In this document: piece by piece, positions 31,656 through 41,539 of the stretch
Layout of the letters: every line of letters begins with the position of its first letter
How positions within the stretch are numbered: position 1 is the first letter of the stretch
Source of the DNA: Actinernus sp. WN-2022
Taxonomy: Eukaryota > Cnidaria > Anthozoa > Actiniaria > Actinernidae
Direction of reading: 5' to 3'
Assembly (NCBI GenBank): GCA_030867875.1
Contig: JAOWCC010000441.1
Coordinates: 372,001 to 436,000 of the forward strand
DNA: 64,000 nt
The notes under the pieces: model-generated
The model's database searches: none
Seen by the model: the letters and a program-made list of their open reading frames with translations, nothing else
What the model was told of the DNA's origin: nothing
Position numbers and translations under genes: made by a program

Positions 31656-33384
31656 CTATATGTTTTCCATAGCAATATCAGGTTTTTGATGATCATATTC
31701 CCCCTCTGCAGGCACTGGAGTCTCATCTCTCCCCTGACTTTTTGATTCTGCAGTTGCTGATGTACTAAGGCTATCAAGCATTGGATCTCCTCCACTTTGG
31801 GTGTTGTTTTTAGACATCAATTGATTAACCATCTATACAAAAAATATAGAGAAATAAAGATGACTGTCTGTACAAGAAGTAAAACAGAGCTTCACAAGGA
31901 AATGTTATGTTCTGGCTTTTGAAAAAAGAGCATTTCAATTAATGCATATATGTATCACAAATTATCACTACCCTTATTTGACAGTTTATAGCTTATACTT
32001 ATATTTCTTAGAGCTACGTTTTTTTATTAGGCCATCCCAACAAAATGTTTCGTTTTCATCCACTTTTTTTGAAAAATACAAAGCTAATATTAACACCGAC
32101 CCATTTTTTTGAAAAGTTTTAAAAAAAAAGGTTGAAGAATATATTTTTTAACTACACCTCTTTTCCGAACTCTACGTGTACGTTTATCAGTTTCTTGCCT
32201 TTCTCGTGAAAATTGTCAATCCACAACTAGTAGAGGAAAACGAAACATTTTAGACGCACGTCGATACTTTGGTCGCTGGAAAAACTTACTTTTAGTGACT
32301 GTTCATTAATATTCCTTCAAATAATCATGTATTACTTTTTAATGACATTTACTTTTGGCCCTCTTTTTCCACAGGTTATACATTTACCAGAACGCATATC
32401 GCAGGCGTAAAACGTTCTATAAATTATATATAGTAAAAATACACAGTTTGTTCGCTTTCGCTCAACTGTATCGCGGTATTAACTAAATTTCCTTTGGCAC
32501 CACGACCCCCTCACACACAACAAGTATAAAAAGAATTATCGGGATGAAAACCTCAATTAAAGGAGAACTGAACCCTAAATCAATCCGACGACTATACAAA
32601 CTTGTATTCAAGAGAAAACGTTCTGCTATTTTATTTCTTTGTGGCGCACGTCTAAAAAGAGGAAATACATTGATAAAGCTAGTTTGTGTTGCGGCTCAAT
32701 TCAGTGATTTTTCCTCCGTATTGTCCTCCAGCACAAGGAAAGCACAATAGTCGCAATTATGAGTCGTTAGTCGATCTATCCAAAGCCGAAAACAACATGA
32801 CAAAACTAATTTATTTCCCGTACCGCACGTCAGATTACAGGATTTGAGCCGTACATAGCGGCAGTTGGGAGGAAGATTTGCAGATTTTCTTTCCTTTGAC
32901 GCAACACAGTAAAATAAATTTTGGTATGAGTCTTCATGTTTAAATCTACTGATTGAGCTAAAGTTGATTTTAGGCTTCAGTTCTCCTTTAAGAATATAGA
33001 ATATGTGCAACACTACTATATTACTGAACGTATATTTATACACACCTTACAACGAATCCTTACAGTCCTTTCGGAAACCATGGTTTCTGCAGAAACGGTG
33101 CTAGAAGATGTACATGTAGCCATCCAAACCGTTGGGACAGATCCAGGTTCAAGGCGACGCATGACACTCCCAGAGTGCTGGTATCTCGAGAAGCAAGCTT
33201 CCGAGAAATGCGCTGAACAAATGATAAATCGACCCTCTGGATTGAAATTTTTACGATGTGTACACACAAAATGTTTCCACTTCGCTCGTTCACTCTTATC
33301 AACTGGGCTGTTGTGTAGAGATATTCCAGCCTTCGGGTTTGACCTATTGCTGCAACCCTGCACAACACATCGACTAGAAGGCAT
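31656..33384 (-). CDS. THAP-domain protein, 2 exons
   Basis: Exon 1 (33384-33046) opens MPSSRCVVQGCSNRSNPKAG and contains AKWKHFVCTHRKNFNPEGRF, ICSAHFSEACF, and RRLEPGSVPTVW. This is a full THAP zinc-finger domain: C2CH ligands, the invariant W, F and P, and the final (A/S)VPT box. THAP domains bind DNA and occur both in regulators and in P-element/Kolobok-type transposases. I chose the second Met (33384) because THAP domains start near the protein end. Donor TGTAAG|GTGTGT ends exon 1 in phase 0; a candidate exon 2 (31832-31656, acceptor TTTTTTGTATAG) adds a polar peptide ending at TAG. The intron holds a TTAA MITE. The promoter is the inverted relative of that of the P2X7-like gene. Exon 1 is firm; exon 2 is weak. 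Confidence 0.65.
32557..32991. mobile_element. TTAA-flanked MITE in the THAP gene intron
   Basis: TTAAAGGAGAACTGAACCCT at 32557 and, inverted from 32991, TTAAAGGAGAACTGAAGCCT form ~25-base terminal repeats with TTAA on both sides. TTAA is the piggyBac/Kolobok target; the AGG-type ends fit Kolobok better. A single similar end, TTAAAGGAGAACTGTACCCC, is at 14492. No transposase inside. Confidence 0.75.
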
Positions 33385-33439
33385 CCTTTCATTTACAATT
33401 AAGTCGATCTTCCGTTTTAACACGGCCTCGAAACGTTTT

Positions 33440-33720
33440 TGATTCTATAACCCTTGCAGTCATTACTAGGTTGGTTTGATTGGATGACGTCAGTTCCGGT
33501 CTCGACCCAGTCTTTCTTTGTTTACTCGTTCAAATCTAATCCAAGCAATGGCGGACGTTCGAATGCAAGAAAGATGGGTTTAAAAATCGGACTTCCCGCC
33601 GGAATTTCGGGAAAAGGTATGGCAGGATTATTATTAAGTACCTGCACTTCAAAAATATGCGGAAATATCAATTTGTTCAATTTTGATCGTAGTGGCACTT
33701 TAAGGAACCAGGAAGCCATA
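33440..33720 (-). promoter_or_regulatory. Right terminal repeat / promoter of the THAP gene
   Basis: On the minus strand, in order toward the gene: the GTGCCACTACGATCAAAATT block (33698-33677), AACGTCCGCCATT (33559-33547) and TGACGTCATCCAATCAA (33492-33476), then the THAP ATG at 33384. Same blocks and spacing as upstream of the P2X7-like gene, inverted. CRE/ATF and CCAAT-type sites are kept at both. Confidence 0.65.
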
Positions 33721-33748
33721 TTTAAAGGAAAAATATAAAATTGATAGG

Positions 33749-34330
33749 CTAATTGCACAGTTGATAGGCTGATTGACTGCAGAACTGCAGTGCTGCATCA
33801 GCTGCACTTGTCATGCTCTTGTTTGCAATGATGTTTAAATACATATCAATAGTGCTACCACTTTTACCGTAAGCTCTTGCTGTAGGGGGAGGTGGCATGT
33901 TCATTAATATGCAAAATGTATTGGCGTCATTATGCCCTCTTTCTATAGACCTCCTGGAATAAACTAGGCGCCTGTTCACTTCAAAGCTGCGATTCTGCTT
34001 CTGGGAAGTACAAAATGTTTTCTTCCAGCCACAATTTCCGCAGAGAATGTGCAGATGAGAAGCACAACCTTTCCTATTGAGGTAGTTTTCCATGAGGGCC
34101 AAGCTAAAGTCTCAAACAGGAAACAGCTTATTATTTCCATATCACAGAGTCGATATCCTGTAATCATGCTTGCAGCTTCATCTGCTTGAACTTTGTCTAC
34201 TTTGCTTGGCTCTGGCTGTTTTGGTTTGCAAAGCTTCTTGTATGATATCGACTTTTGAGCCTCCTGTTTACTTGTCAAATTTTCGCCCTGATCCGCCGCA
34301 GACTCAGCTCGGGCTTTCTTTCATGTGAAC
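33749..34330 (-). pseudogene. Mutator/Kolobok-like transposase, N-terminal half, frameshifted
   Basis: The frame from about 34330 reads GENLTSKQEAQKSISYKK and GYRLCDMEIISCFLFETLA. Near 34095 it shifts to NYLNRKGCASHLHILCGNCG followed by WKKTF, then FEVNRRLVYSRRSI, FCILMNMPPPPTARAY and KSMTSAADAA, ending at a stop at 33749. The CxxCGW and EVNRR(L/M)VY...MN(M/L)PPPP signatures are those preceding the catalytic core in Mutator-like transposases. The core itself is absent here and is found on the same strand at 26250-25527. Confidence 0.8.
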
Positions 34331-34789
34331 TGATTGCCCAAGAATCTTGTAGGACGTCAAATCGTACGACTTTTCCGAGTAATAACCTTATAGAGGCTAG
34401 CTACGATACAATAATCTCGATTAAAAGCAAATGTAGTACAGAAACTGCGATTGAATTGAAAACATTTTGATTTGATGCGTGCTGTGCTCATTTCCGCTCA
34501 ATTATTGATTTCTTGGCCCAGTCTACTTGAAATAGAATACACGGGCTGCCCAAAACTACATCATCAGGCTTTGTACTCCAAATATTGGGCGCGTTAACAA
34601 ATCCGTTGCCCCTAGCAACCAGCCATTCACTCTTAAAAATTACAATACTAAAAAAGATAAGGTTGTGGAAAAATTGACTACACCATCAAATTCACTGATA
34701 AATTTCAGCTGAAAATCGCTTGAAATACTTTGTTCTCGGTATTCTTCGAAATTTGCCTAATGTTGAGTATCATACGACCTTACGCTGCT

Positions 34790-34940
34790 GCAAACAAACA
34801 TACTTTATTTGCAGCAGCTTATCTTTGTTTGTGGAACTTCTTTTTTTGTTTGCATCAATTTCATATTTTTTTATTTGCTGTATTTTTTATTTGCAGCAAC
34901 TTATTTTTATTTGCAGCGCGTCCCTCATGGGCCACTGTAT
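34790..34940. repeat. TTTGTTTGCAGCAA minisatellite with conserved end (copy 2)
   Basis: Units like TTTTTTATTTGCAGCAACTT recur with irregular spacing and finish with CAGCGCGTCCCTCATGGGCC-ACTGTA, the diverged twin of the end at 17275-17301. A Harbinger transposase tail starts about 35 bases later on the other strand. Confidence 0.7.
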
Positions 34941-34972
34941 GGATATTCTTTACACAATTAAGCCAATTCATA

Positions 34973-35185
34973 TTAAACAAAATAGTCCTGGACGTCTGGG
35001 GAGTCAAGCACAAAGGTAATTAATGTTGTAGAGCCATATATGCAGGAATGGGTATTGCGCAGCAGCGTACAGACAATGTACACTTTGCCCACATCACTCA
35101 GGTCTTTCTTGTAATCCAAAAAGCCAAAATAACTTGAAATGACATCGAACAAGAGGCCCTGATTGGCCTTAACTCGGGCCACCTA
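34973..35185 (-). pseudogene. Harbinger transposase C-terminal fragment
   Basis: Minus-strand frame GLLFDVISSYFGFLDYKKDL then VGKVYIVCTLLRNTHSCIYG and DSPDVQDYF. It matches the end of HARBI1-like transposases (DDE_Tnp_4), which have a D-x-x-x-x-(Y/F)F..DFKK...VGK.Y.V..LLRN pattern after the last acidic catalytic residue. The earlier domain is missing, so it is a truncated relic, a separate copy from the one at 41.5-42.3 kb. Confidence 0.7.
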
Positions 35186-35189
35186 TAAA

Positions 35190-35880
35190 TAGGTTTACAC
35201 ATGGAGTCCTAGTAATATTTTTGTGTCCTACATGGTTTGTGGTAGGGGACCGGATAATTGATTCACTTCTGATGCTTGTGATAATTTATATATAATGGCA
35301 TGGACCTTTTGCAGGAATGCAATAATGTGGCTGTACTAGATGGCAAACAAATATTTAAAGGCACTTGTACGAGATTGGTAGTATTATTAGCAAAACCTGT
35401 TTGTAAATGCTATTTTCCACCTTCTTCCAATTCTCAACCTCCAAAGGTGGTCACGATAACTTACAGGAGCTTCTAATTACAAAGTTTTACTAAAAATTAA
35501 AACCAGGTTGCGTAAGGGTGGTCGCTGAAGGGACTGGTCAGAAATTATCAGGGGAAGGAGTTGTGAAAGGGGAGGATTGTATTTTTTTGAATCCCCAAAA
35601 CTGGAGGGTGATAAATAATGGGCAACTGAAAAAGGATTCGTTATAAGGGAGAAAGGGTCAAAATATTTCATACTAATTGTCCAGGGAGGGTTTTACAATT
35701 TTAGACTTTTTTATCTCCACCCCACCCCCTCCCCCTTTGCACCTCCCCTGCTAATTTTTGACCAGTCCCTAATGTTTAATAAAATATTGTGTGCATTAAT
35801 TTCATGCATGTAGACCACTTGGAAAATAAAATTAACTTTATTTAAAGAGGGTAACACCAACTAGTACACACATAGAAATG
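35190..35880. other. Non-coding stretch with decayed repeat text
   Basis: No gene. At 35510-35770, GGGACTGGTCAGAAATTATC and its inverted-like partner CTGCTAATTTTTGACCAGTCCC (35748-) bound a ~260-bp foldback-type repeat with G-rich and C-rich inner strands. Confidence 0.45.
35512..35772. repeat. Foldback/MITE with GGGACTGGTCA ends
   Basis: GAAGGGACTGGTCAGAAATTATCAGGGG near 35528 pairs inverted with CCCCTGCTAATTTTTGACCAGTCCCT near 35746-35771. The interior switches from purine-rich to pyrimidine-rich. Non-coding. Confidence 0.55.
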
Positions 35881-35883
35881 CGT

Positions 35884-35948
35884 AGCCTCCCCCACAGTCA
35901 TTTTTAGGGGCTAGGTATGAGCCCCTAAAAACAACTGCGGGGGAGGCT
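35884..35948. mobile_element. Short hairpin MITE with AGCCTCCCCC ends
   Basis: AGCCTCCCCCACAGTCATTT at the left returns as AACTGCGGGGGAGGCT at the right, and the inner arms TTTTTAGGGGCT / AGCCCCTAAAAA pair around a 7-base loop. AGAAATGCGT on the left and AGAAATACGT on the right look like a target duplication. Non-coding. Confidence 0.75.
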
Positions 35949-36529
35949 AAGAAATACGTCGCCCTCCTTGTAATTAAGAATTCGAAACAAATGTAGAACC
36001 TGATTTAGATTAATATCAATTAAAATATGTCACTATTTAAGTTAAATATTGTCTCAGTGTTCGTGACTGTAATAATAATATCAGTATACAAGTGAATGCA
36101 TATAAATTATATATCACTTCAATTCGTTACCTGAAAACATAAAAACATAAATACTTCTGAAATACTATAAAAGTAGATTGGACGGATTGGGTTAGGCTTG
36201 GAGGATCAGTAATATGCCCCCAAGAGCGAAATGCACAGGAAATCCCATTGTCCCAATTTCAAAACCTAAATTATTCTATTTTTCGTATTATACAATTTTC
36301 TGATGATGGTCATTCCATTTTTCGAGTCGGCTCTAATTCAATTTTCTTTTTTCTTCTTTTGACAGTCCTACATTTGTCTCTTTCTTCAGTATTTCAAGTT
36401 GACTTTTTCAACATATTTTTCAGGGCAACAGTGTTCGCTTGGTAAATAAATCTCCACACCCAATTCTCTTTATGATTGTTCTAATCAGTTTCAGTATCTG
36501 TGTATAGCTCTACCAATTCCAAACCAGCC

Positions 36530-36785
36530 CATCCCTCAAGGGTGGGGGGCATAAGTGGGGCATTTGACTGGGTTTTTGTCCCAGGGGTGAGACATTTTGG
36601 AGCAAACAAAAGTTGGCAGGGTGAGGAATTCATTTGTAGAAAGAGTCAAAATAGAGAATTTGATTAGAGATTTGCACCCGTACCAACGCCCCACCATGGA
36701 GCACTTGACCCCAGAGTGAGGCATTTGATGCCCCACAAATATCCGGGGGAGGGGGAGGGGAGGGGCAGGTTTGGAATTGATAGAG
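36530..36785. repeat. Dispersed repeat with GGGGCATTTGAC motifs
   Basis: GTGGGGCATTTGACTGGG and its inverted relatives CTTGACCCCAGAGTGAGGC and CATTTGATGCCCCAC, ending in a GGGGGAGGGGG tract and a GGTTTGGAATTGATAGAGCC word that repeats the flank word near 36510 in inverted form (AGCTCTACCAATTCCAAACC). This makes it a MITE-like unit. Confidence 0.55.
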
Positions 36786-37679
36786 CCATAACTTATATAA
36801 TTGTACTCTCCAGTATGGCTTTACACAACAAATCCTGCTCTTCTTTTGACAGTTTCACATCCAATTCAATTTTAATTCGGTATTCTCGGTTTGTAAGTCA
36901 TATCCAGTTCTGTTTATGGGTATAATTCGTAGTAAATTCGAATGCCTCTCTGTATCTTCCGAGTTCTGTTATTGTTTTGACGATCGATTTTAACTTTTTC
37001 CTTCTTGGTCTCTATAAAGTCACATACAGTTCAACTTACGGACGATTTCATTTCCAGTTCGAATTACAGTCACCATTACACTTAATAAAATTTTAAAAGT
37101 AGGGAACAAGTAAGATTTGTGTGCGCATATATAAACACATAATTTCAACCTCACCAGTTCTGATTTCCGATCGCGTTCAAAGCCAAGGTTCACTTCCAGC
37201 TTTTGCGACTCTTGAATTAAAGTCTTAGTAAAGTTCGGCATTGGTTGACTGGTTTAGTCAAGACTTCCCAGTTGTTTAATCTCAAGAGTATTTCATTTTC
37301 AGGAGAGGACTTCGCAGTAAACGATTACAGCCAACATTGCAAACAATCAATCCCTCATTTGACTTCCTCACAGTGTGTGATGGTAATGAAGAGCATTTCA
37401 ACAATATCGACAACGCAACACTGCAATCGTATGGCACTTAGATGCAGCAGTACAGGCATTTTCTTTCAGTTTCCGTGGATTATAATTTGGACCAAAACCA
37501 TCACTCCTCCGGTCGGCTAGACTAGCTTACTGTGCGATATTTGGATCGCCACATCCCTTTCGTAAATGTGAGAATTTTCCATCGAAAGCCTTTAAAAGTC
37601 CTGTCAGCCCTAGAATAACTGAATATCTTGATATTTCATTCGAAGAAACCTTTGGTTTCAGCAAAATAATGGTTCAGAA
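36786..37679. other. Non-coding stretch
   Basis: No recognisable gene. Recurrent phrases such as CAATTCTGTTTATGG / CCAGTTCGAATTACAG / CCAATTCAATTTT suggest an old low-copy internal repeat, but I could not fix a period. Confidence 0.35.
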
Positions 37680-37834
37680 TGAACCCAAACCTTCGCTACG
37701 TTGGTGGCTTTGCCGAGCTCCACAACCAAGATCTGGCGGGTGTCGGATCTGATTGGTTGATCCTGTCACGTGTTGGGATCGAACAATGGGCTCCTGTGTA
37801 ATCTGATTGGTTACTGGCGCCAAACAGCGACACA

Positions 37835-37868
<34 letters not shown>

Positions 37869-37921
37869 GGCTTGCATTTTCTGACTCGTGCCTCGGCCGA
37901 AGGCCTGGCCCGAGTAAAAAA
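37680..37921. repeat. Repeat of unknown class with (AAT)n tract
   Basis: The stretch between the Harbinger fragment and 37680 contains ATCTGATTGGTT twice (37748 and 37801), an (ATA/AAT)n microsatellite at 37835-37866 and the inverted word CTCGTGCCTCGGCCGAAGGC-CTGGCC. It replaces expected transposase sequence and is probably a short interspersed element inserted into the Harbinger copy. The poly-Tyr and poly-Leu minus-strand frames here are microsatellite translations. Confidence 0.5.
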
Positions 37922-37988
37922 CCCATTCCACTGAAACTGTACCCTTACTCAAGGACTCGTTGTATGCCTCTTGAAGAGGAGTGAACAT
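37922..37988 (-). pseudogene. Harbinger transposase fragment continuing beyond the LINE insertion
   Basis: The peptide TPLQEAYNESLSKGTVSVEW-VF is the part of HARBI1-like transposases that follows LRVH...GPxxxAPL, which is exactly where the fragment at 42285-41546 stops. So 37988 and 41546 are the two sides of one interrupted gene, with the LINE at 37989-41545 between. Confidence 0.7.
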
Positions 37989-38183
37989 ATATATAAATCT
38001 TTATTTAAACACGGTAATATACATCAGCGTAGCTGCTTTTCAGATAGCCGTGAGGGATGCACTAAAATAAATATCTAGTAACTAATATCACTAATTATAT
38101 AGGTATTATATAGGTGTAGTAAAAACAAGACTAAAATACTCTAGGATAATTGTTTTACAATAAGTACTAATGCTAATGTATAA

Positions 38184-38408
38184 TCAAATTTCCTTAAATA
38201 TAATAATAAAATTGAAAGATAAAAAATATTTTTTACTAATAGATGCTTTAAAAGCGTCTAAAGATACAGAGTCTTTAAGGGCCTTAGGTAATTGATTCCA
38301 CAATAGGGCACCACTGTAACTGAAACTCTTTTTTAGGTATTCACGAGTAGGGCGTGGTATAGAATAATTATTCTGACTAACACTTCTTAAAACGTAGTGT
38401 GTAGACAT
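38184..38408 (-). pseudogene. LINE ORF2 C-terminal tail
   Basis: Peptide with NNYSIPRPTREYLKKSFSYS and GALLWNQLPKALKDSVSLDA, the conserved tail after the RT domain in CR1/L2-type ORF2 (alhLPkPxtxxxKxSfxYxGaxxWNxLP). The frame stays open upstream to about 38450 (CPDYLSELFTSRSMS), which marks the deletion joint. Confidence 0.8.
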
Positions 38409-38439
38409 TGATCTACTTGTAAATAACTCTGATAAATAG

Positions 38440-39804
38440 TCAGGACATAAACCGAGATAAATTATACAAATAGGTTAGAGATGGTGATAGAACAGGGGCT
38501 GCCATTTTTAGGATTTTTGGAGGAATTCTATCTAAGCCAGGTAATTTGGAACCGCTAAGGTTTTTAATAAGCTTAGTAACTTTGTTAACAGGAACAAGGT
38601 TAAACTCAAACACACTTGTTACTGGTGGTATAAATTCTTCAAAAGTAACATTAGTTGTATTGACTTTGTCGGCTGATAATTTTGCGCTTATTTCAATGAA
38701 GTGCCTGTTCAAACTATTTGCTATATTTTGGGGTTTTGTGTATGTTATTCCGTCGACTTTTAACTGGTTTATCACAGTCTGAGCCTTTTTCCTGGAGCTC
38801 AGGTCGTTCAACGTCTTCCACATAGCTTTCGGATTATTTGAGTTTATGTCAATTTGAGCACGATAATATTCAGACTTTATTCTCTTGATACTTAGATGAA
38901 CTTCATTTCGTGCAGCTCTGTATCTGGACCAGTCAGATGGATCACCAGATTTATTAGCTCTTTTCTTCAAATAATCTCGTTGTAGCATGTTTTCTTTTAT
39001 GTCTCTAGTCATCCAAGGGGCGGGCCGACTCCTTATTTTCTTTTTGCGCAACGTCGCATGTTTATTTAGTACTCCTAAAAAAATCGATTTCCATTCGTGC
39101 CAAAAGGTATTGGGATCAGCAATAGAGGTCAATCTTTCCCATGGCTGGTCAGCGAGATCCCGAATAAAAAGGTCTTTGTTCAGGTGTTTGTACTGGCGCG
39201 ATTCGATTATCTTAGGAGGGCCTCGAGGGACGCCAATTTTGCGAACTGCGTAAATCATATTATGATCGCTCAAGCAAACATCTAAAACTCCTGAATACGA
39301 TATTTTCTGCACCTCATTTGTGATGTGATGATCAATAAGCGTCTTCGAGGTGTTTGTGATTCTAGTGGGACAAAGGATCGTTTGTTTCAACTGAAATAAT
39401 TGTAGGAGATCTTTGAGCTGCTTAGTGTGGTTATCCGGTTCATTATCTAATAGATCGCAATTAGTATCCCCAAAAATATGAAATTCTTTGTCCTCATTGT
39501 CGAGCTTTCTCAATGCCAGTTTAAGCAAATCCATTATGTTAATCAGAGAACTTGGAGGTCTGTACCAAGTTGAAATTATAAAAGGTTTGCTTTTGGGCTT
39601 GAGAATTTCAACCGAGATCGCTTCTAGAGAATCTTCAAATATATCATTACGAACTAAATAATTAATGGTATTTCGTAAGTATAATGCGGTACCACCGCCA
39701 CATCTAGATCTATCGCGACGGATAATATTATAGCCTACTATGTTGACTTCAGAGTCAGTGATAGCTTCAGAAAGGCGCGTTTCGTTTACAGCAAGCAAAT
39801 CCAA
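38440..39804 (-). pseudogene. LINE ORF2 endonuclease and start of RT, truncated by internal deletion
   Basis: An apurinic-type endonuclease: LLAVNETRL (E), GGTALYLRN, FIISTWYRPPSS, FHIFGDTNCDLLD (the GDxN site) and LSDHNMIYAV (the SDH site) are all present. A linker with many basic residues follows (APWMTRDIKENMLQRDYLKK) and then the first RT signature, SGSKLPGLDRIPPKILKMAA. The frame ends a few residues later at the deletion. The endonuclease nicks target DNA for insertion; without polymerase it cannot finish retrotransposition. The region 39805-39870 continues upstream in frame (HLDELKILLSCQ) to a TAA, so the true ORF2 start is uncertain. Confidence 0.85.
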
Positions 39805-39937
39805 GTTCTGGCATGAAAGAAGAATTTTTAATTCATCAAGATGCTTGGGAATGTATTGTTACAGTGGTGCCGCTGGTTGTTAGTTTGGGTTAATTTTCCT
39901 ATTTCTTGTGATTCGACCGATGCTTCTCCCTGGTGAT

Positions 39938-41539
39938 TTATGCGAGCCGCATAGATGAGGTTACTTGGGCTACGTGATCCAAGTACGCTCTCCAGTTTCT
40001 TGGATCGTGGTTTTTGTAGGACCCTTGAAAATGCGTCTTCTGGCCCTCATTACCGCAAATAGACCTCAGGTACCCGCAAAAGTTGCTGCCCAACTTCCTG
40101 TCGCCATTTGGATTTAGGTGAAGATTCGAACCATTGAGGTGCTGAGCTCCGATGTTGTTGTTATCGATAAAGCCAATGCCTCTCTTCTTACAGATTGCCC
40201 TAATCGAACTATTGAGCTCATCTCCCTTCCTCATTAGCACTGGGTTATCCAGTCTTGTAGTCACACTTGAAATGGCCATTGCCTCTACGGAGGGTTTAAA
40301 CTCTGTTACTAGGCATTCAAGACTCTTCTCCACCTTTTTAACGCTGTTTCTCGCTAGATCGTTTGTTCCTACATGTATTATGAGTACATTCTTCTTGTCT
40401 TTATCACCCTCGGCCATAAAGGAACGGGCTTCAGACTGAACCTCATCGACTCTAGCTCCACTTAGCGACTTACAAACAACTTGTCTGCCACATGCTTTAT
40501 TTATCTTGTTGGGGCTTATGTTCTTTACTATCGAATCACCAATGATCAGGACTTTCCTACCATTCGGGTTATTTTCGTTGTGGGTTTTCCGTTCTCTTTG
40601 ATGTCTGTCCTTTTGCTTCTTCTGATAGGCCTTTAGTTGACATTCATGGTTAGGAACTACCGGAATAGCTTCTGGCTGCCTCACGTACTGATATGAAGCT
40701 TCGTCATCCGCGATCACTAAAGGGTCGTACTGATTATGAACGCTCAAAGGACCATGTTTTTTTCTTCTAACGCCTACCCAGTCCTGGTTGCCAGTGGGTG
40801 ACTCTGATTGGACGAGCTGGCCAACGGATGCCACTTCCTGGCGAAGACTAATGAGTTCATTCCTTAGGTCATTGTTGGAAGTCATTAGAGCAGCATAAGA
40901 ATCTTTCAAAACACTTAGATCAGTTAAGACTTTTTCTAGTAATTGCTTGGTTTCAACTAATTGATATTCAACTCTTGAATTGGTCTCATTAGCATACTCA
41001 GAGTTTGAAGATTTGGCGCGAAAACCGATTTCTTCATCTTCGTCTCGATTTTCTCTTCCAGCCCTGCTTCCGTCTGAATGCTCTTTGCCGCTAATAAGAA
41101 CCTCTTCCTCACTTCCTCTGTTTTCCCTGTTCGTTTCACCACTTTCACTCGGTTCTTCAGTGGCTTTGGTACCACTATCTTCCTGTTGGCCAAGATTGCT
41201 TTTGTCCGATTGCCCGATTAAAGACCGCAGTTTAGTTTTAATCTCCTTTTGATCCGTTCCCTGAATTTGAAGGGTCTTCGTGCTTGAATAAAGCGTAAAC
41301 GTAGCACATTTAGTTTTGAGTGAAGTTGATCTTTCGCAACTTGTGATCTTTGGTTGATCTAGATTCAATTCTTTCAGGCAGAAATTCTGCAGCTCTTCCA
41401 CAGAACCATGCCAAGTAAACATGTTCTTTTTGCTATCCATTCCTAAAAAGCTGTTCAGTGTAACTGGGCTCGCAGGTTTATCAGAATTAGGATTTAGGTC
41501 AGAGCACTCGTTTTCACGTCCGTTCGCCGACATGGTCAA
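39938..41539 (-). CDS. LINE ORF1 protein with coiled coil and SGNH esterase domain
   Basis: Intact 533-codon frame. Residues about 1-120 are polar with a short folded region (MFTWHGSVEELQNFCLKELN). A coiled coil follows at about 195-245 (VEYQLVETKQLLEKVLTDLS). The C-terminal third, about 325-500, is an SGNH/GDSL-type esterase: KVLIIGDSIVKN (Ser block), VLIIHVGTNDLARN (GxND block) and LHLNPNGDRKLGSNF (His block). Esterase ORF1 proteins mark CR1/L2-group LINEs and are thought to bind RNA through the coiled-coil trimer and act on lipids or membranes. Start chosen as the first Met; the upstream sequence 41540-41545 abuts the Harbinger gene. It could still be made, acting in trans. Confidence 0.85.
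   Translation of the reverse strand: MTMSANGRENECSDLNPNSDKPASPVTLNSFLGMDSKKNMFTWHGSVEELQNFCLKELNLDQPKITSCERSTSLKTKCATFTLYSSTKTLQIQGTDQKEIKTKLRSLIGQSDKSNLGQQEDSGTKATEEPSESGETNRENRGSEEEVLISGKEHSDGSRAGRENRDEDEEIGFRAKSSNSEYANETNSRVEYQLVETKQLLEKVLTDLSVLKDSYAALMTSNNDLRNELISLRQEVASVGQLVQSESPTGNQDWVGVRRKKHGPLSVHNQYDPLVIADDEASYQYVRQPEAIPVVPNHECQLKAYQKKQKDRHQRERKTHNENNPNGRKVLIIGDSIVKNISPNKINKACGRQVVCKSLSGARVDEVQSEARSFMAEGDKDKKNVLIIHVGTNDLARNSVKKVEKSLECLVTEFKPSVEAMAISSVTTRLDNPVLMRKGDELNSSIRAICKKRGIGFIDNNNIGAQHLNGSNLHLNPNGDRKLGSNFCGYLRSICGNEGQKTHFQGSYKNHDPRNWRAYLDHVAQVTSSMRLA

Larger units (their letters stand above)
26330..33720. mobile_element. Putative 7.4-kb composite element carrying P2X7-like and THAP genes between inverted promoter-repeats
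   Basis: Homologous inverted regions of about 230 bases (26330-26625 and 33440-33720) end this segment, each just upstream of an inward-facing gene: P2X7-like on the plus strand, THAP on the minus strand. Outside it, on the same strand, lie the core half (left) and N-terminal half (right) of a Mutator/Kolobok-like transposase, together covering the protein without overlap. This is what insertion of the segment into that transposase gene would leave. It is inference: I could not see a target duplication, and exact ends are not fixed. Inside are also a MITE, a CAAGATCTTG cluster, a nested foldback and a TTAA MITE. Confidence 0.45.

Noticed and set aside
32696..33043. 115-codon minus-strand frame between the THAP exons
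   Set aside because: It spans the TTAA MITE and its terminal repeat, so it is intronic repeat sequence.
37835..37866. Poly-Tyr and poly-Leu coding frames
   Set aside because: An (AAT)n microsatellite read in different frames.
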